Source: Rhizoclosmatium globosum
Taxonomy: Eukaryota; Chytridiomycota; Chytridiomycetes; Chytridiales; Chytriomycetaceae
NCBI GenBank assembly: GCA_002104985.1
Contig: MCGO01000129.1
Coordinates: forward strand, 1 to 64,000
Length of the DNA stretch: 64,000 nt
Direction: 5' to 3'
Part shown: positions 1 to 11,300 of the stretch, piece by piece
Layout: each line of letters starts with the position of its first letter
Position numbering within the stretch: the first letter of the stretch is position 1
Position numbers and translations under genes: made by a program
Notes under the pieces: generated by a model
The model's database searches: none
Told to the model about the DNA's origin: nothing
Seen by the model: only the letters and a program-made list of their open reading frames with translations

Positions 1-723
1 TATTGGTTGACTTTTGAATTGATAACACGCTTTTAACAGTCCATAAGTTAGAGAGATTAAAATAAGATCAATTTTTTGTGGCAGCACTGTAGCTTGAGGA
101 ATGGCTGAGCCAAAAAGTGAATTTGAAAAGTCAAGGCAAGGTATAGGAATCCTTGCCCTGCTTTATTTATGAATAAAACTTATCACTGGTGTGCTTTCCA
201 AGCCTATCCTTCAACAAAACGTCTCTGCCCTGCCCAAATTGCATTTTATGAACAATCCTTTCAACCCCTACAACACTTTCATCCCACAACATGTCTTCCC
301 TCCCCAAAATACTTGTTCCTGGCTATTTGTTATGCCATATCCTCTGCTTCCCACTATAAGATGCAATTGTCAAGTGTCTCCTCTATTTTGTTTTCTTGGG
401 TTCTTTCTTCTGCTTGTACTTGCTCCCTGTTTTTCTAGCTTTTATGTTTGTTCTGCTTTGTGGCTGGTTCTACATACGCTGTTTCCATGGGAGTGGTTGA
501 TTCATATGAGTCTCTTGCTGTCTTGGAGATGTTAAGTATTTATTTGCTTACTTTCTGTTTCTTTATGTCTGTTGTTGAGAATCTTTTCTGGTTCTTTTCA
601 TTGCGCTTGTTATTCTTGGTAGTGCCATTAATTGCTTGCCTTCTATTTTTATTAGACATTTCTTTTTTCAAGGTCCTCTGACCCCTTCCGTGAGATATTT
701 GATTTCCTCAATGAGAGCTTGTC
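1..723. other. AT-rich intergenic stretch, nothing recognised
   Basis: Short overlapping open frames on the plus strand are hydrophobic, mutually inconsistent and match no family I recognise. The stretch may be the 5' remainder of the degraded transposon whose endonuclease-like fragment follows, but I see no direct support for that. Confidence 0.3.
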
Positions 724-996
724 TTGCATATGCCTGTAAAACTTCAAGAACCACAACAAGGAATCCTGGCAACAATGACAGACAGCAATATGGCAGACAC
801 CTATTGCCGATACAACCCAGAAACTGTCAAATACTCAAGAGAAAGTGCAGATGGTAGCTCCAAGTCAAGAATCGACGCAATATGCACATCAACAACCTTG
901 GCAGAAAGAACAGCTCACTGCGAAATCCTCACAGAGATGTTTGTATTAAGAGAATCAGATCATGTACCAGTGTTTTTTTCATACCTATGTGTCCAG
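724..996 (+). pseudogene. LINE/EEP-type endonuclease C-terminal fragment (transposon remnant)
   Basis: An open frame of about 90 codons carries the spaced motifs of the C-terminal half of an exonuclease-endonuclease-phosphatase domain as found in non-LTR retrotransposons and some Helitrons. There is a tyrosine-serine position where the family has YT or YS, then SRIDAI (family: SRIDYI), then about 30 residues later SDHVPV (family: SDHxPV, with the catalytic Asp-His). The N-terminal half of the domain and any reverse transcriptase are not visible, and downstream sequence in this frame is broken. I read it as a dead fragment; another EEP protein is possible. Confidence 0.5.
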
Positions 997-2890
997 TGAG
1001 CATTGCCATGATTATTGTGTGAACTATGCCTTCTAAGATCTTTTCCAATTGGAAGTTGTATGTTGTTGTTACCATGCAATATGCTTCTAACTTGTCTAGC
1101 TCTTTTGAGGCTTTGCCATATTTGGCTTTCATAGTCGTGTTTTCAGTGGTTACCATGAATCTTAGGTGCTTTGGATTGATGTTCATTGTTTCAGCTGTTC
1201 TGCCTTTGTTTACTTTCTATCTGCTTTATTACTCCCATCTTTGTCATGGCCTTTTGTTTTGGAGTGTCTGGTCACTTTCTCAAATTCTATTTGCCTGCCT
1301 TCTTTAAATGGACATAACGGTGACTTGGATAATTCAAGATTTTCCCTTCAGTTTTTGGTGGTGATGACCCAAAAGTCAAATGTTCAGTAATGGGCATCAA
1401 CACGCCCGCAAGAAAAGGGAACCTAGACGGCCTACTCCTCCAATACTTTTTACGTTATTGGATGTGAGCACCATTACTGAGTAAAAAGAGAAAGAGAACA
1501 AAGGGGGTTGGACTAAAGTTTGTAAATACAAACTGTGTTAAGTACCTTCAGATTGCCCTGGTGGCAACTGGTATATCATAATATCAGATTGTCAATGGCA
1601 ACAACTGGAGTCAAGGTTATGTGCAACTGTTACCAGCGCAATCAGCTCGTCTATTAACAAACTTGTCACAGTTGTTTCGGCAATGCTTCACAAGTGGAGT
1701 ATGAGGGGTGTGGTAGGTAATCTCTACGCTCAACCCAGTCAAGGAATCAATTGGAAAATCATTGATTTATTTGTTGTACAATCTTCCAAACAATATTGGG
1801 AAATTTGGCAAAGCTTGGGGCATCTGGGCTCTGCTAGACAGAGTTGGGGTCACAACAGCAACAGGTGGTAACAAATAGGGTGTAGAAGAGTAAATTGAGG
1901 GGGAACTAGTCAACCCCAACATAAGCATTAGCTGGCAACACTTTTTGTGAAATAAAACAAGGAATACTGGACTGGGGTAGAGATACAAGAAAAGGATACA
2001 GACAAAAGTCCAATGTGACAACTGGGCGCCGCTGGAGGGCATTGTCGTCTGAAGACTTGGAGCAAATCCAGTTGCTCATTAAGGTTGGGTGCAGCATTGG
2101 CAGTCTGTCTCCGGCATGTGTGCAAGGAAGTGACACACTTCCAATCCATCCATTGATGCAAACTCGTGATACCTGCAACTGCTAACCTCCAAGATCCACA
2201 AATCACACTGTTTGCTTAGCCTCAGGCCCCAATTCCTTGACCCAAATTCAGCGGCCTCAGCCTTTGGTTTTTCAGTTGCTCAACTGTGAAAGAAAAGTTT
2301 AACAAGATATAAGGGGTTAATTACTGAAGGAGATTTAGTAGGGCCTGCTAAATTGAGCCCAACATCAAAATTGGGGGTGGTAGTAATAACAGCAGGTGTT
2401 ACTGGAGGAGGCATAGGTGCTACTGTAACTACAGGAGCTGCGCGGGCCTGGAAATTTGCTGCCGCTGCTGGAAATGGCCTTGCAGGTGGGTGGTTCCTGG
2501 GTGGAGCTTGGGCTTGTGCAACAAGAGCCAAAAAGGCATGGACAGGCATGAATGGGATCCCGGCAATACACACAAATCCGTAATGGTTGCTTTGAATAGC
2601 AATAGTTGCGACATTGCCTTCAATGTATCCTTGGATCGCATTCTTTTTGTCTGCAAGCAATCCACCAGCTGGAACCAGTTGCAAAGACCAACAGCCATGT
2701 CAGTCACATGTTAACCAAGGGCATTGGGAGGTACGTCATTGATCTTGATGTTGGTTTTGTCCTTTGCGAGGGAAGGGACTTAGGCCATGTGTAGTAAGCG
2801 AGGAAAGATGGGAGGAGCGTTGCAGTGTTTTCGGTGAAGAAATGCCAATTTTCCTTCATGGTCTTTTCCTCAAGAGCTTTGCTCCTTCAC
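997..2890. other. Gene-poor repeat-like stretch, function not recognised
   Basis: Only short overlapping frames occur on both strands. The longest, on the minus strand at 2280-2684, is rich in Ala and Pro near its C-terminus and has no motif I recognise. No terminal repeats or splice-supported exons were found. Given the neighbours it is probably decayed transposon sequence. Confidence 0.3.
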
Positions 2891-2895
2891 TTACA

Positions 2896-2937
2896 GCTGA
2901 TTCAGGATAGAGTTCTAAATAACAATAGTTAGAGCAT
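2896..2937 (+). repeat. Diverged relic of the 733-bp repeat unit
   Basis: About 38 bases, starting gctgattcagg and ending ataacaatagttagag, match the segment at about 3992-4034 of the array unit with roughly four mismatches. Similarity stops right after TTAGAG, where the sequence changes to gagcatctcc, a PIF/Harbinger-like terminus. This suggests a DNA transposon inserted at a TTA inside an old copy of the unit. Confidence 0.5.
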
Positions 2938-2960
2938 CTCCACCGCGCGCTTTCATATTT
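2932..2960. mobile_element. PIF/Harbinger-like terminal sequence after a TTA
   Basis: The sequence TTA followed by gagcatctccaccgcg has the look of a PIF/Harbinger-type terminus: a TTA target site and a GAGCATCTCC-like end. The opposite terminus was not found before the array starts, so the element, if real, has lost that end. Confidence 0.35.
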
Positions 2961-3207
2961 CAAATTCTGACAATTTTTGTAGCAGAATCTTTTCACAGTG
3001 GGCATTTAAATTTCTTTTTTTTTTTGAAGGATGACAATTTCCGTCTTCAAATGAAGGCACATTTGAAACCTTCAAACACCACTTCAAATCCAAAAAAGCT
3101 CACTTAACAACAACACAACACCCAAATGCCACCAAAAGAATTAGATATGAGTTTTAGACAACCTCTCTTAAACAAAACAAGACCTGTCAAATATTCATTT
3201 ACTATGC

Positions 3208-3960
3208 AGGAACAGGAAACTACACTGTTGCGAGGATGTGGCTATTGCAAAATCATGGGCAGCAGTATCCCATGATGCTGTTGTTGAAGGAAATCAGACA
3301 GCCACTCATTTCACGGGGAAACTGTTTGCAGCATTCAAACATCAAGTAAAAAACACAAACCGTACCTGTGTCAAACAGCAGTGGAGATTGAACGCCAATG
3401 CATCTAAGATGGTTGGCATTTGGCCATTTGTGGACTCTGTATATCACAGCGGGTGGAACAAGATTGGGAAACTGCTTACACAGAAGCTTGGGACAAAGAG
3501 GCCTTCTCTACAAAAATGAAGTATGATAAGGTTTAGCCAGTATGGGAGTTGCTGTAGGATTCACTTAAAAGGGTTGCAAGCACTGAGCCAAAGAAACCAT
3601 CTGCCCATGCATCTCCTACTTTTCAATCTATGGCAGGAGCCAAATCCAGTGAGAATATCATTGATCCTCCTTCTGATCCTGTGACGCCTGCTGGTCAAGG
3701 TGTTGGAAACAAAGCTGCAAAAGGTAACAAGGCTGATACCAATATTGAAAGCAAGAAAGCCAATGCTTAACAAACCTTGGCAGACTCTCATCAATTGCTT
3801 GCCTAAACATAAAAGACAATGGTTGATGTTGCAAGGGAGCGCAATCAGCAGGTACAAGAGGAACGTAAATTGAAGTTCTTCACGAGCAGGAACTCAATGA
3901 CAAGGGCAAGCTGTATCTGGCATTTTGAGGAAGAGGAGAATTGAGGAAAACTATAATTTA
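3208..3960 (+). pseudogene. Decayed NAM/Myb-like transposon-associated gene
   Basis: The segment at 3238-3519 encodes a tryptophan-rich helical domain with the pattern KSWAAVSHDAVVEGNQ, then an F/K-rich helix, then TCVKQQWRLNANASK. This matches the N-terminal domain of the NAM-like/SANT proteins that accompany PIF/Harbinger transposases in plants and fungi (family pattern: AW..vS.D..vG..Q, R...s.k.rW..i). A likely start at 3208 is separated from this domain by a one-base frame change. Downstream of a stop near 3535, further pieces (GRK/AAK-like and a charged coiled-coil tail) continue in broken frames to about 3960. It is a pseudogene of a mobile-element accessory protein. Confidence 0.5.
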
Positions 3961-4095
3961 TTTCCATCCTTTTCAGTTTCCTTTCTTTTGAGTCTTGGCT
4001 GATTCAGGTTGGAGTTTTACATAACAATAGTTAGAGGGATAAAATGCATTCACTAAGAGCTTACCTTTTCAGCCAACTGCTGGCTATGGCTATAA

Positions 4096-4175
4096 GATTG
4101 GCCAGTTAGCCGTGCTCCAGTTAAGAAGCACGTTACCAGTGAGGACCACGAGGAGGTCGCCAATCATGCCTCACC
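4096..4175 (-). ncRNA. HDV-like self-cleaving ribozyme (copy 1 of 26)
   Basis: Read on the minus strand from 4175 the sequence gives all elements of the nested double pseudoknot in order. P1 5' GGTGAGG (4175-4169) pairs with CCTCACT (4144-4138), 7 bp beginning with a G-U wobble as in HDV. P2 GATTGGC (4165-4159) pairs with GCCAATC (4102-4096). P3 GACC pairs with GGTC around loop L3 TCCTCGT (4154-4148), almost the HDV L3; P3 and P1' compete for one C. GG (4137-4136) directly follows P1' and can pair with CC in L3 as P1.1. P4 GTGCT/AGCAC (4131-4127/4116-4112) is a hairpin. J4/2 reads GGCTAACTG with the putative catalytic C at 4109. Predicted cleavage is between 4176 and 4175. Found by reading the fold; activity is not tested. 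Confidence 0.85.
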
Positions 4176-7100
4176 ACCTATAAAGGGAGTAAATCAGTTC
4201 CCACTCCCAACTCACCTATCTGAATCAAGCCAAGGCTCCGTCTGTCCCTGCCCGGCAATGATTCTGACAGAAAAAAACAATGAGTAGTACCAAATAAAGA
4301 GGAAAAGAGGAGTGGAAACAAAGGATAAAAGATGTGGCAATTTGTTGGTGAATCCATTTGAAGCATCACCCACATACATTGGCGACTGTCGTTTTGAAGG
4401 TCCAACTCGTCTGCATTGATTGTATCCCGCCACCCCAGTTACTGGTACGTAAGCTAATAAACAGGTCTGCTTCACGCTTCCTCAATTCCAGAGCCTACAT
4501 CGCCAACGAGTATAGACAACTGGCGCAGGAATATAGATTTGAATTCTTTCCATCAAATTTGCCACAACTTGAGACATCCGTCAGCTTTGCTTCAATGTGT
4601 TGCATACTCTGAAACAAGTTGCTCAAACATCATTGAGGAATCAGGAGCTCGCTCATCTCAAAAGAGTTGGGGATGAAACTGATACTTGCCTGGAACAGGT
4701 AGGCCTTTGTTTCCTTTCTTTTGAGTCTTGGCTGATTCAGGTTGGAGTTTTACATAACAATAGTTAGAGGGATAAAATGCATTCACTAAGAGCTTACCTT
4801 TTCAGCCAACTGCTGGCTATGGCTATAAGATTGGCCAGTTAGCCGTGCTCCAGTTAAGAAGCACGTTACCAGTGAGGACCACGAGGAGGTCGCCAATCAT
4901 GCCTCACCACCTATAAAGGGAGTAAATCAGTTCCCACTCCCAACTCACCTATCTGAATCAAGCCAAGGCTCCGTCTGTCCCTGCCCGGCAATGATTCTGA
5001 CAGAAAAAAACAATGAGTAGTACCAAATAAAGAGGAAAAGAGGAGTGGAAACAAAGGATAAAAGATGTGGCAATTTGTTGGTGAATCCATTTGAAGCATC
5101 ACCCACATACATTGGCGACTGTCGTTTTGAAGGTCCAACTCGTCTGCATTGATTGTATCCCGCCACCCCAGTTACTGGTACGTAAGCTAATAAACAGGTC
5201 TGCTTCACGCTTCCTCAATTCCAGAGCCTACATCGCCAACGAGTATAGACAACTGGCGCAGGAATATAGATTTGAATTCTTTCCATCAAATTTGCCACAA
5301 CTTGAGACATCCGTCAGCTTTGCTTCAATGTGTTGCATACTCTGAAACAAGTTGCTCAAACATCATTGAGGAATCAGGAGCTCGCTCATCTCAAAAGAGT
5401 TGGGGATGAAACTGATACTTGCCTGAAACAGGTAGGCCTTTGTTTCCTTTCTTTTGAGTCTTGGCTGATTCAGGTTGGAGTTTTACATAACAATAGTTAG
5501 AGGGATAAAATGCATTCACTAAGAGCTTACCTTTTCAGCCAACTGCTGGCTATGGCTATAAGATTGGCCAGTTAGCCGTGCTCCAGTTAAGAAGCACGTT
5601 ACCAGTGAGGACCACGAGGAGGTCGCCAATCATGCCTCACCACCTATAAAGGGAGTAAATCAGTTCCCACTCCCAACTCACCTATCTGAATCAAGCCAAG
5701 GCTCCGTCTGTCCCTGCCCGGCAATGATTCTGACAGAAAAAAACAATGAGTAGTACCAAATAAAGAGGAAAAGAGGAGTGGAAACAAAGGATAAAAGATG
5801 TGGCAATTTGTTGGTGAATCCATTTGAAGCATCACCCACATACATTGGCGACTGTCGTTTTGAAGGTCCAACTCGTCTGCATTGATTGTATCCCGCCACC
5901 CCAGTTACTGGTACGTAAGCTAATAAACAGGTCTGCTTCACGCTTCCTCAATTCCAGAGCCTACATCGCCAACGAGTATAGACAACTGGCGCAGGAATAT
6001 AGATTTGAATTCTTTCCATCAAATTTGCCACAACTTGAGACATCCGTCAGCTTTGCTTCAATGTGTTGCATACTCTGAAACAAGTTGCTCAAACATCATT
6101 GAGGAATCAGGAGCTCGCTCATCTCAAAAGAGTTGGGGATGAAACTGATACTTGCCTGGAACAGGTAGGCCTTTGTTTCCTTTCTTTTGAGTCTTGGCTG
6201 ATTCAGGTTGGAGTTTTACATAACAATAGTTAGAGGGATAAAATGCATTCACTAAGAGCTTACCTTTTCAGCCAACTGCTGGCTATGGCTATAAGATTGG
6301 CCAGTTAGCCGTGCTCCAGTTAAGAAGCACGTTACCAGTGAGGACCACGAGGAGGTCGCCAATCATGCCTCACCACCTATAAAGGGAGTAAATCAGTTCC
6401 CACTCCCAACTCACCTATCTGAATCAAGCCAAGGCTCCGTCTGTCCCTGCCCGGCAATGATTCTGACAGAAAAAAACAATGAGTAGTACCAAATAAAGAG
6501 GAAAAGAGGAGTGGAAACAAAGGATAAAAGATGTGGCAATTTGTTGGTGAATCCATTTGAAGCATCACCCACATACATTGGCGACTGTCGTTTTGAAGGT
6601 CCAAATCGTCTGCATTGATTGTATCCCGCCACCCCAGTTACTGGTACGTAAGCTAATAAACAGGTCTGCTTCACGCTTCCTCAATTCCAGAGCCTACATC
6701 GCCAACGAGTATAGACAACTGGCGCAGGAATATAGATTTGAATTCTTTCCATCAAATTTGCCACAACTTGAGACATCCGTCAGCTTTGCTTCAATGTGTT
6801 GCATACTCTGAAACAAGTTGCTCAAACATCATTGAGGAATCAGGAGCTCGCTCATCTCAAAAGAGTTGGGGATGAAACTGATACTTGCCTGAAACAGGTA
6901 GGCCTTTGTTTCCTTTCTTTTGAGTCTTGGCTGATTCAGGTTGGAGTTTTACATAACAATAGTTAGAGGGATAAAATGCATTCACTAAGAGCTTACCTTT
7001 TCAGCCAACTGCTGGCTATGGCTATAAGATTGGCCAGTTAGCCGTGCTCCAGTTAAGAAGCACGTTACCAGTGAGGACCACGAGGAGGTCGCCAATCATG

Positions 7101-8339
7101 CCTCACCACCTATAAAGGGAGTAAATCAGTTCCCACTCCCAACTCACCTATCTGAATCAAGCCAAGGCTCCGTCTGTCCCTGCCCGGCAATGATTCTGAC
7201 AGAAAAAAACAATGAGTAGTACCAAATAAAGAGGAAAAGAGGAGTGGAAACAAAGGATAAAAGATGTGGCAATTTGTTGGTGAATCCATTTGAAGCATCA
7301 CCCACATACATTGGCGACTGTCGTTTTGAAGGTCCAACTCGTCTGCATTGATTGTATCCCGCCACCCCAGTTACTGGTACGTAAGCTAATAAACAGGTCT
7401 GCTTCACGCTTCCTCAATTCCAGAGCCTACATCGCCAACGAGTATAGACAACTGGCGCAGGAATATAGATTTGAATTCTTTCCATCAAATTTGCCACAAC
7501 TTGAGACATCCGTCAGCTTTGCTTCAATGTGTTGCATACTCTGAAACAAGTTGCTCAAACATCATTGAGGAATCAGGAGCTCGCTCATCTCAAAAGAGTT
7601 GGGGATGAAACTGATACTTGCCTGGAACAGGTAGGCCTTTGTTTCCTTTCTTTTGAGTCTTGGCTGATTCAGGTTGGAGTTTTACATAACAATAGTTAGA
7701 GGGATAAAAATGCATTCACTAAGAGCTTACCTTTTCAGCCAACTGCTGGCTATGGCTATAAGATTGGCCAGTTAGCCGTGCTCCAGTTAAGAAGCACGTT
7801 ACCAGTGAGGACCACGAGGAGGTCGCCAATCATGCCTCACCACCTATAAAGGGAGTAAATCAGTTCCCACTCCCAACTCACCTATCTGAATCAAGCCAAG
7901 GCTCCGTCTGTCCCTGCCCGGCAATGATTCTGACAGAAAAAAACAATGAGTAGTACCAAATAAAGAGGAAAAGAGGAGTGGAAACAAAGGATAAAAGATG
8001 TGGCAATTTGTTGGTGAATCCATTTGAAGCATCACCCACATACATTGGCGACTGTCGTTTTGAAGGTCCAACTCGTCTGCATTGATTGTATCCCGCCACC
8101 CCAGTTACTGGTACGTAAGCTAATAAACAGGTCTGCTTCACGCTTCCTCAATTCCAGAGCCTACATCGCCAACGAGTATAGACAACTGGCGCAGGAATAT
8201 AGATTTGAATTCTTTCCATCAAATTTGCCACAACTTGAGACATCCGTCAGCTTTGCTTCAATGTGTTGCATACTCTGAAACAAGTTGCTCAAACATCATT
8301 GAGGAATCAGGAGCTCGCTCATCTCAAAAGAGTTGGGGA

Positions 8340-11300
8340 TGAAACTGATACTTGCCTGGAACAGTAGGCCTTTGTTTCCTTTCTTTTGAGTCTTGGCTGA
8401 TTCAGGTTGGAGTTTTACATAACAATAGTTAGAGGGATAAAATGCATTCACTAAGAGCTTACCTTTTCAGCCAACTGCTGGCTATGGCTATAAGATTGGC
8501 CAGTTAGCCGTGCTCCAGTTAAGAAGCACGTTACCAGTGAGGACCACGAGGAGGTCGCCAATCATGCCTCACACCTATAAAGGGAGTAAATCAGTTCCCA
8601 CTCCCAACTCACCTATCTGAATCAAGCCAAGGCTCCGTCTGTCCCTGCCCGCAATGATTCTGACAGAAAAAAACAATGAGTAGTACCAAATAAAGAGGAA
8701 AAGAGGAGTGGAAACAAAGGATAAAAGATGTGGCAATTTGTTGGTGAATCCATTTGAAGCATCACCCACATACATTGGCGACTGTCGTTTTGAAGGTCCA
8801 ACTCGTCTGCATTGATTGTATCCCGCCACCCCAGTTACTGGTACGTAAGCTAATAAACAGGTCTGCTTCACGCTTCCTCAATTCCAGACCTACATCGCCA
8901 ACGAGTATAGACAACTGGCGCAGGAATATAGATTTGAATTCTTTCCATCAAATTTGCCACAACTTGAGACATCCGTCAGCTTTGCTTCAATGTGTTGCAT
9001 ACTCTGAACAAGTTGCTCAAACATCATTGAGGAATCAGGAGCTCGCTCATCTCAAAAGAGTTGGGGATGAAACTGATACTTGCCTGGAACAGGTAGGCCT
9101 TTGTTTCCTTTCTTTTGAGTCTTGGCTGATTCAGGTTGGAGTTTTACATAACAATAGTTAGAGGGATAAAATGCATTCACTAAGAGCTTACCTTTTCAGC
9201 CAACTGCTGCTATGGCTATAAGATTGGCCAGTTAGCCGTGCTCCAGTTAAGAAGCACGTTACCAGTGAGGACCACGAGGAGGTCGCCAATCATGCCTCAC
9301 CACCTATAAAGGGAGTAAATCAGTTCCCACTCCCAACTCACCTATCTGAATCAAGCCAAGGCTCCGTCTGTCCCTGCCCGGCAATGATTCTGACAGAAAA
9401 AAACAATGAGTAGTACCAAAAAGAGGAAAAGAGGAGTGGAAACAAAGGATAAAGATGTGGCAATTTGTTGGTGAATCCATTTGAAGCATCACCCACATAC
9501 ATTGGCGACTGTCGTTTTGAAGGTCCAACTCGTCTGCATTGATTGTATCCCGCCACCCCAGTTACTGGTACGTAAGCTAATAAACAGGTCTGCTTCACGC
9601 TTCCTCAATTCCAGAGCCTACATCGCCAACGAGTATAGACAACTGCGCAGGAATATAGATTTGAATTCTTTCCATCAAATTTGCCACAACTTGAGACATC
9701 CGTCAGCTTTGCTTCAATGTGTTGCATACTCTGAAACAAGTTGCTCAACATCATTGAGAATCAGGAGCTCGCTCATCTCAAAAGAGTTGGGGATGAAACT
9801 GATACTTGCTGGAACAGGTAGGCCTTTGTTTCCTTTCTTTGAGTCTTGGCTGATTCAGGTTGGAGTTTTACATAACAATAGTTAGAGGATAAATGCATTC
9901 ACTAAGAGCTTACCTTTTCAGCCAACTGCGCTTGGCTATAAGATTGGCCAGTTAGCCGTGCTCCATTAAGAAGCACGTTACCAGTGAGGACCACGAGGAG
10001 GTCGCCAATCATGCCTCACCACCTATAAAGGGAGTAAATCAGTTCCACTCCCAACTCACCTATCTGAATCAAGCCAAGGCTCCGTCTGTCCCTGCCCGCA
10101 ATGATTCTGACAGAAAAAAACAATGAGTAGTACCAAATAAAGAGGAAAAGGAGTGGAAACAAAGGATAAAAGATGTGGCAATTTGTTGGTGAATCCATTT
10201 GAAGCATCACCCACATACATTGGCGACTGTCGTTTGAAGGTCCAACTCGTCTGCATTGATTGTATCCCGCCACCCCAGTTACTGGTACGTAAGCTAATAA
10301 ACAGGTCTGCTTCACGCTTCCTCAATTCCAGAGCCTACATCGCCAACGAGTATAGACAACTGGCGCAGGAATATAGATTTGAATTCTTTCCATCAAATTT
10401 GCCACAACTTGAGACATCCGTCAGCTTGCTTCAATGTGTTGCATACTCTGAAACAAGTTGCTCAAACATCATTGAGGAATCAGAGCTCGCTCATCTCAAA
10501 AGAGTTGGGGATGAAACTGATACTTGCCTGAACAGGTAGCCTTTGTTCCTTTCTTTTGAGTCTTGGCTGATTCAGGTTGGAGTTTTACATAACAATAGTT
10601 AGAGGGATAAAATGCATTCACTAAGAGCTTACCTTTTTCAGCCAACTGCTGGCTATGGCTATAAGATGGCCAGTTAGCCGTGCTCCAGTTAAGAAGCACG
10701 TTACCAGTGAGGACCACGAGGAGGTCGCCAATCATGCCTCACCACCTATAAAGGAGTAATCAGTTCCATCCCAACTCACCTATCTGAATCAAGCCAAGGC
10801 TCCGTCTGTCCCTGCCGGCAATGATTTGACAGAAAAAACAATGAGTAGTACCAAATAAAGAGAAAAGAGAGTGAAACAAAGGATAAAAGATGTGGCAATT
10901 TGTTGGTGATCCATTTGAAGCATCACCAATACATGGCGACTGTCGTTTTGAAGGTCCAACTCGTCTGCATTGATTGTATCCCGCCACCCATACTGGTACG
11001 TAAGCTAATAAACAGGTCTGCTTCCGCTCCTCAATTCCAGAGCCTACATCGCCAACGAGTATAGACAACTGGCGCAGGAATAAGATTTGAATTCTTCCAT
11101 CAAATTGCCACAACTTGAGACATCCGTCAGCTTGCTTCAATGTGTTGCATACTCTGAAAAGTTGTCAAAATCATTGGGAATCAGGACTCGCTCATCTCAA
11201 AGAGTTGGGATGAAACTGATACTTGCCTGAACAGGTAGGCCTTGTTTCCTTTCTTTTGAGTCTTGGCTGATCAGGTTGGAGTTTTACATAACAATAGTAG

